64,000 nt of DNA from Pseudomonas vanderleydeniana (GCF_014268755.2 NZ_CP077093.1:248001-312000), one strand, 5' to 3'; positions 37,053-46,713 are shown, numbered from the stretch's first letter. The notes: generated by a model not told the origin, from the sequence alone. Translations and numbers: made by a program.

Positions 37053-38591
37053 ATGCGTGCTGCGCAACTGAAAGCTGTTTTACCCCGGGAGCTGCTGGCT
37101 TCCGTGGTGGTGTTCCTGGTCGCCCTGCCGCTGTGCATGGGGATCGCCATCGCCTCCGGCGTGCCGCCGGCCAAGGGCCTGATCACCGGCATCATCGGTG
37201 GCCTGGTGGTCGGCTGGCTGGCCGGTTCGCCGCTGCAGGTCAGCGGTCCGGCGGCGGGCCTGGCGGTGCTGGTGTTCGAGCTGGTGCGCCAGCACGGCCT
37301 CGCCATGCTCGGGCCGATCCTGCTGCTGGCCGGGCTGCTGCAACTGTTGGCCGGGCGCCTGCGCCTGGGGTGCTGGTTCCGGGTCACGGCGCCGGCGGTG
37401 GTCTACGGGATGCTCGCCGGGATCGGCGTGCTGATCGTGCTCTCGCAGATCCATGTGATGTTCGATGCCTCGCCCCTGCCTTCGGGTCTGGCCAACCTGC
37501 TGGGCTTTCCCCAGGCCCTGGGCCAGGCGCTGCCGATGGTCGGCGACGGTATCGGCTGGCAGGCCGGCCTGCTGGGCCTGCTGACGATCCTGGTGATGTG
37601 GTGCTGGGAGAAGTTCAAGCCGCAGCGCCTGCGCTTCGTACCGGGTGCCCTGCTCGGCGTAGGCCTGGCGACACTGGTGAGCATCGGCCTGGCCTTGCCG
37701 GTGCGGCGCGTGGAGGTACCGGACAACCTGGCCGAGGCCATCGACTGGCTGCGCCCGGCCGACCTGCTCAACCTCGCCGATCCGGCAATCCTGATCGCCG
37801 CCTTTGCCGTGGCCTTCATCGCCAGTGCCGAGACCCTGCTCTCGGCGGCGGCGGTCGACCGCATGCACGACGGACAGCGCTCCGATTTCGACCGCGAGCT
37901 GTCGGCACAGGGGGTTGGCAACATGCTCTGTGGCCTGCTCGGCGCGTTGCCGATGACCGGGGTGATCGTGCGCAGTTCGGCCAACGTCCAGGCCGGTGCC
38001 CGCACCCGGCTGTCGACCATGTTCCATGGCCTCTGGCTGCTGGCGTTCGTGCTGCTGCTGGCGAGTGTGCTGCAGAGTATTCCGGTGGCGAGCCTGGCCG
38101 GCGTGCTGGTGTTCACCGGGCTGAAGCTGGTCGACCTCAAGGTCTTCCGTAGCCTGGGACGCTATGGCCGGATGCCGATGTTCACCTATGCCGCGACGGC
38201 CCTGGCGATCGTTTTCACCGACCTGCTGACGGGGGTGTTGATCGGCTTCGGCCTGACCCTGGCGAAACTGGCCTGGAAGGCTTCGCGACTGAAGGTCAGC
38301 CTGGTCGACCTGCCGGGTGAAGGGGAACAGGAACTGCGCCTGACCGGGGCGGCGACCTTTCTCAAGGTACCGGCACTGACCCAGGTATTGTCGCAGGTGC
38401 CGCCGGGAACCACGGTGCACGTGCCGCTGAACAATCTGACCTACATCGACCATTCCTGCCTGGAACTGCTCGAGGAATGGGGGCGCGCCAACGCGGCCAA
38501 GGGCTCGCGGCTGGTGATCGAATCGCGTCGATTGAAACGGCGCTTGGAGGGTCGCCTGCGCACCACGACCGGTATCGGGTCGACAACTTAG
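37053..38591 (+). CDS. SulP-family transporter linked to carbonic anhydrase
   Basis: 512 residues from ATG 37053 (AGGAG eight bases upstream), chosen over ATGs at 36993 and 37023. About ten to twelve membrane segments, starting with LLASVVVFLVALPLCMGIAI, then a short STAS-like C-terminus (NLTYIDHSCLELLEEWGRAN). The adjacent carbonic anhydrase suggests bicarbonate transport, as in cyanobacterial BicA (inference). The TAG stop (38589-38591) belongs to a TTAG tetranucleotide at the left end of MITE-like copy B. Confidence 0.9.
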   Translation: MRAAQLKAVLPRELLASVVVFLVALPLCMGIAIASGVPPAKGLITGIIGGLVVGWLAGSPLQVSGPAAGLAVLVFELVRQHGLAMLGPILLLAGLLQLLAGRLRLGCWFRVTAPAVVYGMLAGIGVLIVLSQIHVMFDASPLPSGLANLLGFPQALGQALPMVGDGIGWQAGLLGLLTILVMWCWEKFKPQRLRFVPGALLGVGLATLVSIGLALPVRRVEVPDNLAEAIDWLRPADLLNLADPAILIAAFAVAFIASAETLLSAAAVDRMHDGQRSDFDRELSAQGVGNMLCGLLGALPMTGVIVRSSANVQAGARTRLSTMFHGLWLLAFVLLLASVLQSIPVASLAGVLVFTGLKLVDLKVFRSLGRYGRMPMFTYAATALAIVFTDLLTGVLIGFGLTLAKLAWKASRLKVSLVDLPGEGEQELRLTGAATFLKVPALTQVLSQVPPGTTVHVPLNNLTYIDHSCLELLEEWGRANAAKGSRLVIESRRLKRRLEGRLRTTTGIGSTT

Positions 38592-38729
38592 GCTCTGTAC
38601 GAAATACATCTGTGCTCGCCCAGGCTGCGTTGAAAACCGGCTCGCAATGCTCATTGACTCCAGTCAACTGCGCTTGCTCGCCGGTTTTCGCCTTGCCTGG
38701 CCTTCGCTCGAAAGCATTTCGTACAGACC
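38592..38729. mobile_element. MITE-like element, copy B (138 bp)
   Basis: Left end GCTCTGTACGAAAT, and its inverted copy ATTTCGTACAGAC at the right. The core AAAACCGGCTCG / CTCGCCGGTTTT and the TTGACT-CC-AGTCAA hairpin match copy A (10604-10756) in order and spacing. Left flank TTAG (38588-38591) fits YTAR; the right flank does not, so one copy of the target is lost or altered. Confidence 0.75.
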
Positions 38730-38749
38730 CACGGTGCGCAGCGGCAAGG

Positions 38750-39400
38750 TCAGGCGGCGGGCTGTTCCAGTTCCAGCTCGACGCCCAGTTGGCGGGACAG
38801 GCAAGGCCAGCGTTTCCACGCCGCTTCCGTGTCCGGGCTGTTGAGGCGGTCGCGGTAGGCTTCCACCGACTCGAGCGCAAAGCTCTCTTCGTCGAGCATT
38901 TCATCGACAGCGTGATGCACCGCTTCATCCAGTTGGTTGGCGAATGCTTCGCCGATCAACTGGTGGGCGATCAGGTTGGCCACGGTGGTGTTCAACGGGA
39001 TCAATGACTGGCCGAAATGCACGATGTACAGGTCATTCACTTCCTCCACCAGGCGATGCGCCAGGTACGCCTCGTCCAGCAGGCTGTCGAGGCCGACATG
39101 GCCTTCGAGGATGCTCGGTGGTTGCAGGAAGAACTGCTCGGCGATTTTCAGTACCGGCTTGATCTGCGACTCGATACCCGCTTCGCGGGCGACCGAGTTG
39201 GCGGCATCCAGCAGGTCGGGGACCAGGTCGATGTAGGCGGTTACAAAGCGGGTCATGACTCCCGTGGCATCTATCTCCGGTAATTGGATGGCAGGGTGCA
39301 GGTGTGGCAGTTGAACTTCCAGTTGTCGGGTCAGTTGGCCGGTTTCGGCTTCGTGTTGATGGGCTTTTTGTATTTGCTCGCGCAATGCGGCGGTGTTCAT
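38750..39400 (-). CDS. Unrecognised cytoplasmic protein, conserved in pseudomonads
   Basis: 216 residues from the ATG at 39400 (GGAG six bases upstream). No signal peptide, membrane segment or cysteine motif. Strongly acidic and predicted all-helical (EIDATGVMTRFVTAYIDLVP, LDEAYLAHRLVEEVNDLYIV). It lies between the SulP gene and the oxidase operon; this position matches PA0104, also of unknown function. A small ligand-binding or adaptor role is possible but not supported by sequence alone. Confidence 0.8.
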   Translation of the reverse strand: MNTAALREQIQKAHQHEAETGQLTRQLEVQLPHLHPAIQLPEIDATGVMTRFVTAYIDLVPDLLDAANSVAREAGIESQIKPVLKIAEQFFLQPPSILEGHVGLDSLLDEAYLAHRLVEEVNDLYIVHFGQSLIPLNTTVANLIAHQLIGEAFANQLDEAVHHAVDEMLDEESFALESVEAYRDRLNSPDTEAAWKRWPCLSRQLGVELELEQPAA

Positions 39401-39593
39401 GAAGACTCCAATGGGTATTACAAAGGGAAAAAGGGAGACCATAAGGTAGCTGGGTTATAAAAGCTGTTAAGACGTATTTGTAATAATTATTTCATGGTTA
39501 TATGTCTGCGTTATATTGATTTGCCATCATTCCGCTCCAGGCCACGCCGTTCGTGGCGTTCAGCAAAATGACAGGTTCATTTTTTCTATCGCG

Positions 39594-39621
39594 TTGCGTG
39601 GTCCCGGTCGCTGTCTATACT
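39594..39621 (+). promoter_or_regulatory. Sigma-70-type promoter of the cox operon
   Basis: TTGCGT, 16 bp spacer, TATACT. Predicted start near 39628, giving a leader of about 130 bases to coxB. The 360 bp gap between 39401 and 39760 is otherwise AT-rich with a GCCACG/CGTGGC hairpin at 39541-39557 and no gene. Confidence 0.5.
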
Positions 39622-39760
39622 CGGTTTTGTACGGAGTTAGCTGATGACGTCCGGCTTTATGTATCGGCAAGACCGAATGGTCCGCGTGCGTAGTCCGACC
39701 ATTCCCCTTTGCCCCAGGTGAAAGCCGACGGGATAACAAGAACGATAAGGGGAACGCGCA

Positions 39761-40888
39761 ATGATGCGACATCCACGGGTCTGGATGGGCCTGCTGTTGT
39801 GGTCGTTATTCAGCCAGGCGCAAGCGGCCTGGACCACGAATATGACGCAGGGGGCGACCGAGGTCAGTCACGCGGTCTTCGACCTGCACATGACCATCTT
39901 CTGGATCTGCGTGGTGATCGGCGTCATCGTCTTCGGGGCGATGTTCTGGTCGATGATCATCCATCGCCGCTCCACCGGCCAGGTCGCCGCCCGATTCCAT
40001 GAAAGCACCACGGTGGAGATCCTCTGGACCATCGTGCCGCTGCTGATCCTGGTGGCCATGGCGATTCCGGCCACCGCCACGCTGATCAGGATGTACGACA
40101 CCAGCGAATCGGACGTGGACATCCAGATCACCGGCTACCAGTGGAAGTGGCACTACAAGTACCTGGGCCAGGACGTCGAGTTCTTCAGCAACCTGGCCAC
40201 GCCCCAGGAACAGATCCACAACCAGACGGCCAAGGGCGAGCACTACCTGCTCGAGGTCGACCAGCCGCTGGTACTGCCGGCCGGGGTCAAGGTGCGCTTT
40301 TTGGTGACCGCCGCCGACGTGATCCATTCCTGGTGGGTGCCCGCGTTCGCGGTCAAGCGCGACGCCATCCCCGGGTTCGTCAACGAGGCCTGGACCAAGG
40401 TCGACAAACCCGGCATCTACCGCGGCCAGTGCGCCGAACTGTGCGGCAAGGACCACGGCTTCATGCCCATCGTCGTCGAGGTGAAGTCCCGTGCCGACTA
40501 CGATGCCTGGCTGGCCGATCGCAAGGCCGAGGCCGCCAAGCTCAAGGAACTGACCAGCAAGGAATGGACCCTCGACGAGTTGGTGGCCCGTGGCGACAAG
40601 ATCTATCACACGACCTGCGTGGCCTGTCACCAGGCCGAGGGCCAGGGCCTGCCACCGATGTTCCCGGCGCTCAAGGGTTCGCCGATCGCCACCGGGCCGA
40701 AGGAAGACCATCTGCATCGGGTGTTCTACGGCAAGCCTGGCACGGCCATGGCGGCCTTCGGCAAGCAACTGTCGGAAGTCGATATCGCCGCGGTCGTCAC
40801 CTACGAGCGCAACGCCTGGGGCAACAACAAGGGCGACATGGTCACGCCGAAAGACGTGCTGGCGCTGAAACAGGCAGAAAGCAAATGA
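39761..40888 (+). CDS. coxB: aa3-type cytochrome c oxidase subunit II with fused cytochrome c
   Basis: 375 residues. Signal/N-terminal anchor, a second membrane segment (about 75-105), then a periplasmic CuA domain with C224, C228, H232 and M235 (CAELCGKDHGFM), and a C-terminal cytochrome c domain with haem motif C286-VA-C289-H290. The fusion is typical of Pseudomonas aa3 oxidase (caa3-like). The ATG is at 39761; the next ATG is directly after it. First gene of a nine-gene same-strand operon, which an antisense DUF2909 gene interrupts after coxC. Confidence 0.96.
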   Translation: MMRHPRVWMGLLLWSLFSQAQAAWTTNMTQGATEVSHAVFDLHMTIFWICVVIGVIVFGAMFWSMIIHRRSTGQVAARFHESTTVEILWTIVPLLILVAMAIPATATLIRMYDTSESDVDIQITGYQWKWHYKYLGQDVEFFSNLATPQEQIHNQTAKGEHYLLEVDQPLVLPAGVKVRFLVTAADVIHSWWVPAFAVKRDAIPGFVNEAWTKVDKPGIYRGQCAELCGKDHGFMPIVVEVKSRADYDAWLADRKAEAAKLKELTSKEWTLDELVARGDKIYHTTCVACHQAEGQGLPPMFPALKGSPIATGPKEDHLHRVFYGKPGTAMAAFGKQLSEVDIAAVVTYERNAWGNNKGDMVTPKDVLALKQAESK

Positions 40889-40943
40889 CCGGGCCTATCG
40901 CGTTCCCCGGCCGCCGGGTTCAAACCTCTGCAGGAGACAGGAC

Positions 40944-42533
40944 ATGAGTGCTGTGATCGATGACCATGGTCACGCCGGTGACCACGCCCACGGTCCCGCC
41001 AAGGGCCTGATGCGCTGGGTGCTGACCACCAACCACAAGGATATCGGCACGCTGTACCTGTGGTTCAGCTTCGCCATGTTCCTGATCGGCGGCTCGTTCG
41101 CCATGGTGATCCGCGCCGAGCTGTTCCAGCCCGGGCTGCAGATCGTGCAGCCGGCGTTCTTCAACCAGATGACCACCATGCACGGCCTGGTGATGGTCTT
41201 CGGCGCGGTGATGCCGGCCTTCGTCGGCCTCGCCAACTGGATGATCCCGCTGATGATCGGCGCGCCGGACATGGCCCTGCCGCGGATGAACAACTTCAGC
41301 TTCTGGCTGCTGCCGGCGGCGTTCGGCCTGCTGGTCTCGACCCTGTTCACCGCCGGTGGCGGGCCGAACTTCGGCTGGACCTTCTATGCGCCGCTGTCGA
41401 CCACCTACGCACCGGAAAGCGTCACCTACTTCATCTTCGCCATCCACCTGATGGGCATCAGCTCGATCATGGGCGCGATCAACGTGGTCTCGACCATCCT
41501 CAACCTGCGTGCCCCGGGCATGACGCTGATGAAGATGCCGCTGTTCGTCTGGACCTGGCTGATCACCGCCTTCCTGCTGATCGCGGTGATGCCGGTGCTG
41601 GCCGGCTGCGTGACCATGATGCTGATGGACATCCACTTCGGCACCAGCTTCTTCAGTGCCGCCGGCGGCGGCGACCCGGTGCTGTTCCAGCATGTGTTCT
41701 GGTTCTTCGGTCACCCCGAGGTGTACATCATGATCCTGCCGGCCTTCGGTGCCGTCAGCGCGATCATCCCGACCTTCTCGCGCAAGCCGCTGTTCGGCTA
41801 CACCTCGATGGTCTACGCCACGGCGAGCATCGCCTTCCTGTCGTTCATCGTCTGGGCGCACCACATGTTCGTGGTCGGCATCCCGCTGGTGGGCGAACTG
41901 TTCTTCATGTACGCGACCATGCTGATCGCGGTGCCGACCGGGGTGAAGGTGTTCAACTGGGTCAGCACCATGTGGCAGGGCTCGCTGACCTTCGAGACGC
42001 CGATGCTGTTCGCCGTGGCGTTCGTGATCCTGTTCTCCATCGGTGGCTTCTCCGGGCTGATGCTGGCGATCGCCCCGGCGGACTTCCAGTACCAGGACAC
42101 CTACTTCGTGGTGGCGCACTTCCACTACGTGCTGGTGCCGGGGGCGATCTTCGGCATCTTCGCCTCGGCCTACTACTGGCTGCCGAAGTGGACCGGCCAC
42201 ATGTACGACGAAACCCTGGGCAAGCTGCACTTCTGGCTGTCGTTCGTCGGCATGAACCTGACCTTCTTCCCGATGCACTTCGTGGGCCTTGCCGGCATGC
42301 CGCGGCGGATTCCCGACTACAACCTGCAGTTCGCCGACTTCAACATGGTCTCGTCAATTGGCGGCTTCATGTTCGGTACCACCCAGTTGCTGTTCCTGTT
42401 CATCGTCATCAAGTGCATCCGTGGTGGCCCGGCGGCACCGGCCAAGCCGTGGGATGGTGCCGAGGGCCTGGAGTGGAGCATTCCTTCGCCGGCGCCGTAC
42501 CACACCTTCACCACGCCACCGGAAGTGAAGTGA
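40944..42533 (+). CDS. coxA: aa3-type cytochrome c oxidase subunit I
   Basis: 529 residues, twelve membrane segments, haem a/a3 and CuB subunit of the proton-pumping oxidase. Conserved marks: TTNHKDIGTLYL near residue 30, WFFGHPEVY (CuB His and the cross-linked Tyr), WAHHMFVVG, and the double His of VVAHFHYVLVPG near the end. A CAGGAG precedes the ATG, 56 bp after coxB. Confidence 0.98.
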   Translation: MSAVIDDHGHAGDHAHGPAKGLMRWVLTTNHKDIGTLYLWFSFAMFLIGGSFAMVIRAELFQPGLQIVQPAFFNQMTTMHGLVMVFGAVMPAFVGLANWMIPLMIGAPDMALPRMNNFSFWLLPAAFGLLVSTLFTAGGGPNFGWTFYAPLSTTYAPESVTYFIFAIHLMGISSIMGAINVVSTILNLRAPGMTLMKMPLFVWTWLITAFLLIAVMPVLAGCVTMMLMDIHFGTSFFSAAGGGDPVLFQHVFWFFGHPEVYIMILPAFGAVSAIIPTFSRKPLFGYTSMVYATASIAFLSFIVWAHHMFVVGIPLVGELFFMYATMLIAVPTGVKVFNWVSTMWQGSLTFETPMLFAVAFVILFSIGGFSGLMLAIAPADFQYQDTYFVVAHFHYVLVPGAIFGIFASAYYWLPKWTGHMYDETLGKLHFWLSFVGMNLTFFPMHFVGLAGMPRRIPDYNLQFADFNMVSSIGGFMFGTTQLLFLFIVIKCIRGGPAAPAKPWDGAEGLEWSIPSPAPYHTFTTPPEVK

Positions 42534-42549
42534 CGGGGAGGATCGTCCC

Positions 42550-43098
42550 ATGAGCGATTCGGTTTCACTCAAGCGCCTGATCACCCGGCTGTTGCTGGTG
42601 GTGGTGGCGATGTTCGCCTTCGGCTTCGCCCTGGTGCCGATCTACGACGTCATGTGCAAGGCGTTCGGCATCAATGGCAAGACCGCCGGCCAGTACGAGG
42701 GTGAACAGGTGGTGGATGCGTCACGCCAGGTCGGCGTGCAGTTTCTCTCCACCAACGCGGTGGACATGGTCTGGGAGTTCTATCCCAAGGCCGACCGGAT
42801 CGACGTTCACCCCGGTGCGGTGAACGAGATGATCTTCGTCGCCTACAACCCTACCGACCGGGTGATGAAGGCCCAGGCGATCCCGAGCATTTCGCCAGGC
42901 GACGTGGCGGTGTACTTCCACAAGACCGAGTGCTTCTGCTTCACCCAGCAGACGCTCAAGCCCGGCGAGCGGATCGAGATGCCGGTGCGTTTCATCGTTG
43001 ATCGCGACATGCCCAAGGACGTGAAGCACCTGACGCTGGCCTACACGCTGTTCGACATCACCGCCCGCAACCCACCCGTGGCCCACACGGGCGGGTAG
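42550..43098 (+). CDS. ctaG: Cytochrome c oxidase copper-assembly protein CtaG/Cox11
   Basis: 182 residues: one N-terminal membrane helix (about 10-30) and a periplasmic immunoglobulin-like domain with the copper-binding CFCF (in HKTECFCFTQQ). Delivers copper to the CuB site of subunit I. Follows coxA by 16 bp; GGGAGG precedes the ATG. Confidence 0.96.
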   Translation: MSDSVSLKRLITRLLLVVVAMFAFGFALVPIYDVMCKAFGINGKTAGQYEGEQVVDASRQVGVQFLSTNAVDMVWEFYPKADRIDVHPGAVNEMIFVAYNPTDRVMKAQAIPSISPGDVAVYFHKTECFCFTQQTLKPGERIEMPVRFIVDRDMPKDVKHLTLAYTLFDITARNPPVAHTGG

Positions 43099-43132
43099 GC
43101 CAGTCGGCGTGCCCGACAAGGAGAACAATAAA

Positions 43133-44029
43133 ATGGCGACCCCCACCCACGAGCATTACTACGTCCCCGCCCAGAGCAAGTGGCCGATCATTGCCACCCT
43201 GGGCATGTTGATCACCGTCTACGGCCTGGGCACCTGGTTCAATGACCTGAAGGCGGCGCGCCCGGAATCCCATGGCCCGCTGATCTTCTTCGTCGGCGGC
43301 CTGCTGCTGGCCTACATGCTGTTCGGCTGGTTCGGCGCGGTGATCCGCGAGAGCCGTGCCGGTCTGTACAGCGCGCAGATGGACCGGTCGTTCCGCTGGG
43401 GCATGAGCTGGTTCATCTTTTCCGAGGTGATGTTCTTCATCGCCTTTTTCGGTGCACTGTTCTACGTGCGGCACATGTCGGTGCCGTGGCTGGCTGGTGA
43501 AGGCGGTGCCAAGGGCCTGGCGCACCTGCTCTGGCCGGAATTCCAGAAGGCCTGGCCGCTGCTGAACAACCCGGATCCGAAACTCTTCCCCGCACCCAAG
43601 GGAACGATCAGCCCCTGGGGCCTGCCGCTGCTCAACACCGTGCTGCTGGTCAGCTCCAGCGTGACGGTGACCTTCGCCCACCATGCGCTGAAAAAGGGTC
43701 ACCGCGGCGCCCTGAAGGCCTGGCTGGCGCTGACGGTGCTGCTGGGGCTGGCGTTTCTCGGCTTCCAGGCCAAGGAATACCTGCACGCCTACCACGAACT
43801 GGGCCTGACCCTCGGCTCGGGCATCTACGGTGCGACGTTCTTCATGCTCACCGGCTTCCACGGGGCGCACGTGACCATCGGCACGCTGATCCTGTTCGTG
43901 ATGCTGATGCGCATCCTGCGCGGGCACTTCGATGCCGAGCACCAGTTCGGCTTCGAGGCGGCGAGCTGGTACTGGCACTTCGTCGATGTGGTCTGGATCG
44001 GCCTGTTCGTTTTCGTCTACGTGCTGTGA
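43133..44029 (+). CDS. coxC: aa3-type cytochrome c oxidase subunit III
   Basis: 298 residues from ATG 43133 (AAGGAGA eight bases upstream; an upstream GTG at 43109 is rejected). Seven membrane segments; ends HFVDVVWIGLFVFVYV, the family C-terminus. A membrane-embedded subunit that stabilises oxygen delivery and the catalytic core. Convergent with the DUF2909 gene. Confidence 0.96.
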   Translation: MATPTHEHYYVPAQSKWPIIATLGMLITVYGLGTWFNDLKAARPESHGPLIFFVGGLLLAYMLFGWFGAVIRESRAGLYSAQMDRSFRWGMSWFIFSEVMFFIAFFGALFYVRHMSVPWLAGEGGAKGLAHLLWPEFQKAWPLLNNPDPKLFPAPKGTISPWGLPLLNTVLLVSSSVTVTFAHHALKKGHRGALKAWLALTVLLGLAFLGFQAKEYLHAYHELGLTLGSGIYGATFFMLTGFHGAHVTIGTLILFVMLMRILRGHFDAEHQFGFEAASWYWHFVDVVWIGLFVFVYVL

Positions 44030-44042
44030 ACGCGGCGCCCGC

Positions 44043-44246
44043 CTACCAGGGGGCGCTGGAGACCAGTTGGCCGCTGTAGAACCCCCAGGTGATCAACGCG
44101 AGGGTCGCAGCGGCCAGGCCGACACGAATGGTCAGCGCGGTCAGCAGGCGATGGGATGGACCCTCGTCCCTGACCAGGAAGAACAGGCCACTGAACAGAC
44201 TGACCACCGTGGCAATCAGCATCAGGACAATCGCCGCTTTGAGCAT
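44043..44246 (-). CDS. Twin-transmembrane protein, DUF2909
   Basis: 67 residues, two hydrophobic helices (MLKAAIVLMLIATVVSLFSG and about 42-60) around a short DEG turn. Start 44246 with GGAG eight bases upstream. It lies on the minus strand inside the otherwise plus-strand cox cluster between coxC and SURF1, as in PAO1 (PA0109). Function unknown; position suggests a role in oxidase assembly. Confidence 0.88.
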   Translation of the reverse strand: MLKAAIVLMLIATVVSLFSGLFFLVRDEGPSHRLLTALTIRVGLAAATLALITWGFYSGQLVSSAPW

Positions 44247-44317
44247 GGTGAGACTCCGGGGGAGATGCGCATGTATTTGAGTATAGCGAGCCCGCTTGCC
44301 GTCCAGGGGGCGCCAGC

Positions 44318-45064
44318 ATGAGGCGCTTCCGCTTTGGCGTGGCCCCGACGCTGGTGGTGCTGTTGCTGCTGCCGGTGCTGGTGTCGCTGGGGTTCTGGCA
44401 ACTGCACCGCAGCGAGGAGAAGCGCCTGCTGCTGGAGAGCTACGCCCAGCGGCGCATGGCCGAGCCACTGAGTGTCGGGCAACTGCACGGCAGTGCCGAT
44501 CCGGCTTTTCGCCGGGTGCGCCTGCGCGGCCAGTTCGATGACCAGCACAGCTACCTGCTGGACAACCGCATCCACAACGGCCAGGTCGGTGTCGAATTGA
44601 TCCAGCCGTTTCATGACCAGGCCAGCGGGCTCTGGCTGCTGGTCAACCGTGGCTGGCTGCCCTGGCCGCAACGGCGCACGCCGCCGGTGTTCAGCACGCC
44701 GGAGCAGGTGCTCAATATCGATGCCTGGGTCTACGTGGCGCCGGGCGCGACCTTTCAGCTGCATGCCGATCCGGCCGATGCCACCTGGCCGCGGCTGGTG
44801 ACCGCGATCGAACCGGACAAGCTGTGGAAGGAGCTGGGGCGCGAAGGCTTCACCTACGAACTGCGCCAGGAGCCCGGCCCTGGCAGCTACGAGACCGGCT
44901 GGCCGGTGGTGGCGCCAGGCATGGGCCCGGAAAAGCACCTCGGCTATGCCGTGCAGTGGTTCGCCATGGCCCTGGCGCTGCTCGGTCTCTATCTCTACCT
45001 CGGATGGCATAACGCAAGGGAGAAACCGCATGGGAGCGGCCATGAATCGATTCGACACCACTGA
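44318..45064 (+). CDS. SURF1-family oxidase assembly protein
   Basis: 248 residues with the SURF1 two-helix topology (about 8-28 and 212-230) and a periplasmic domain containing LLDNRIHNGQVGVELIQPF and LLVNRGWLPW. SURF1 proteins help insert haem a into subunit I. The start at 44318 is preceded by AGGGGGCG. The 3' end overlaps the next gene by 23 bp. Confidence 0.93.
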   Translation: MRRFRFGVAPTLVVLLLLPVLVSLGFWQLHRSEEKRLLLESYAQRRMAEPLSVGQLHGSADPAFRRVRLRGQFDDQHSYLLDNRIHNGQVGVELIQPFHDQASGLWLLVNRGWLPWPQRRTPPVFSTPEQVLNIDAWVYVAPGATFQLHADPADATWPRLVTAIEPDKLWKELGREGFTYELRQEPGPGSYETGWPVVAPGMGPEKHLGYAVQWFAMALALLGLYLYLGWHNAREKPHGSGHESIRHH

Positions 45065-45623
45065 ACCCCGCCAGCCGGGAGCGCGCGCCCGGGGTCGCTG
45101 GCAACTGATCCTCATCGTGCTCATGGTCGTCGGCCCGATGATCCTCGCCACCGGCATGTACAAGCTGCAGTTCTGGGTCCCGGAAAGCCGCAGTTACCAC
45201 GGCGAGCTGATCGGCAACGGCCAGGGCCGTGCCGACCTCGGCGTGCAGGCCGACGAAACCCGCTGGCAGATGCTGGTGACCGCGCCGCAGGACTGTTCGG
45301 TGGACTGCCAGCAACTGGTCTACCTGGCACGACAGATCCATATCGGCCTGGGGCGCGATGCCGCGCGGGCCAGCCACGCGCTGGCGACCGCGCAGCCGCT
45401 GGCCGGCGACTATGCCGCCAAGTTGCAACGCGAATACCCGCAACTGCAGCGCTATGGCCTCGACCTGCCGGCCTACACCCGGGAGGCCAGGGGCAGCACC
45501 GGGCCGCAACTGTGGATCATCGATCCCCACGGCAACCTGGTGTTGCGCTATGACGCCCGGGTCAAGGGCAAGGACTTGCTCAATGACCTGCGCCAACTGC
45601 TGAAACTGTCGAACATCGGCTAA
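45042..45623 (+). CDS. Membrane-anchored CxxxC protein, Sco/thioredoxin-like candidate in oxidase cluster
   Basis: 193 residues from ATG 45042 (GGGAG upstream; ATG 45030 is an alternative). One membrane helix (21-40), then a periplasmic domain with C85-SVD-C89, the same CxxxC spacing as Sco proteins, and IIDPHGNLVLRYD (159-171), which resembles the thioredoxin-fold strand of Sco (GPDGN). It is small and otherwise divergent. Its place between SURF1 and ctaA suggests copper or thiol handling for CuA/CuB assembly; this is my inference. Usually annotated as hypothetical (PA0111 position). Confidence 0.8.
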   Translation: MNRFDTTEPRQPGARARGRWQLILIVLMVVGPMILATGMYKLQFWVPESRSYHGELIGNGQGRADLGVQADETRWQMLVTAPQDCSVDCQQLVYLARQIHIGLGRDAARASHALATAQPLAGDYAAKLQREYPQLQRYGLDLPAYTREARGSTGPQLWIIDPHGNLVLRYDARVKGKDLLNDLRQLLKLSNIG

Positions 45624-45633
45624 GGAGAACGGC

Positions 45634-46713
45634 ATGGCCAAGCCCGGATTCCGCCTCGCGTTGTTTGCCACCCTGCTCGCGCTGATCGTCGTGCTGCTCG
45701 GCGCCTACACCCGCCTGACCCATGCCGGCCTCGGCTGTCCCGACTGGCCGGGCTGCTACGGTTTCATCAGCGTGCCCAAGAGCGAAGCCCAGCTGGCGCA
45801 TGCCGAACGGCACTTCCCCGATACGCCGGTGGAGGCGCACAAGGGCTGGAACGAGATGATCCACCGCTATTTCGCCGGCAGCCTGGCGCTGTCGATCATC
45901 GTCCTGGCGGCCCGTTCCTGGATGGAACGCCGGCGTGAAGGGCAACCGCTGAAACTGCCGCTGTTCCTCCTGGCCGTGGTGTTCGCCCAGGCCGCGTTCG
46001 GCATGTGGACGGTGACCCTCAAGCTCTGGCCGCAGGTGGTGACCGGCCATCTGCTCGGCGGCTTCGCCACCCTGAGCCTGCTGTTCCTGCTGACCCTGCG
46101 CCTGTCCGGCGTGCTGCCGGCGCTGGCGGTGCCGCGGCGCCTGCAACGCTGGGCGACGGCCGGGCTGCTGCTGGTGATCCTGCAGATCGCCCTGGGTGGC
46201 TGGGTCAGCTCCAACTATGCCGCCGTGGCCTGTATCGACCTGCCGACCTGTCACGGCCAGTGGTGGCCGGCGGCGGACTTCGCCAACGGCTTCCACCTGA
46301 CCCAGCACATCGGCCCGAACTACCTGGGCGGCCAGCTCGACAGCGAGGCCCGCACGGCGATCCACCTGACTCACCGCGTCGGGGCGCTGCTGGTGACCCT
46401 GGTGCTGCTGGGGCTGGCCTGGCAACTGCGGGTGGTCGGCATGACCCGCCTGGCCGGGTTGCTGCTGTGTGCCTTGGCGGCGCAGATTGGCCTGGGCCTG
46501 AGCAACGTGTATTTCCACCTGCCGCTGCCGGTGGCCGTGGCTCACAACGCTGGCGGCGCGATACTGCTGCTGACCCTGGTACTGATCAATTACCACGCCC
46601 GGACCGCCCTGGTCCGGGTACGCCGGCAGGCTCCCGCCCGCTGGCGATTCAGCCCGCGTGGCGTGGTGCACGGGCCCATCACCATCAAGGGAGAGATGCC
46701 ATGGCGACTGTGA
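45634..46713 (+). CDS. ctaA: Haem A synthase (CtaA/Cox15)
   Basis: 359 residues, about eight membrane segments. Conserved blocks include [16 protein letters not shown] near the N-terminus and histidines in [15 protein letters not shown] and [10 protein letters not shown]. Converts haem O to haem A. AAGGAG precedes the ATG. Overlaps ctaB by 13 bp. Confidence 0.95.
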   Translation: MAKPGFRLALFATLLALIVVLLGAYTRLTHAGLGCPDWPGCYGFISVPKSEAQLAHAERHFPDTPVEAHKGWNEMIHRYFAGSLALSIIVLAARSWMERRREGQPLKLPLFLLAVVFAQAAFGMWTVTLKLWPQVVTGHLLGGFATLSLLFLLTLRLSGVLPALAVPRRLQRWATAGLLLVILQIALGGWVSSNYAAVACIDLPTCHGQWWPAADFANGFHLTQHIGPNYLGGQLDSEARTAIHLTHRVGALLVTLVLLGLAWQLRVVGMTRLAGLLLCALAAQIGLGLSNVYFHLPLPVAVAHNAGGAILLLTLVLINYHARTALVRVRRQAPARWRFSPRGVVHGPITIKGEMPWRL

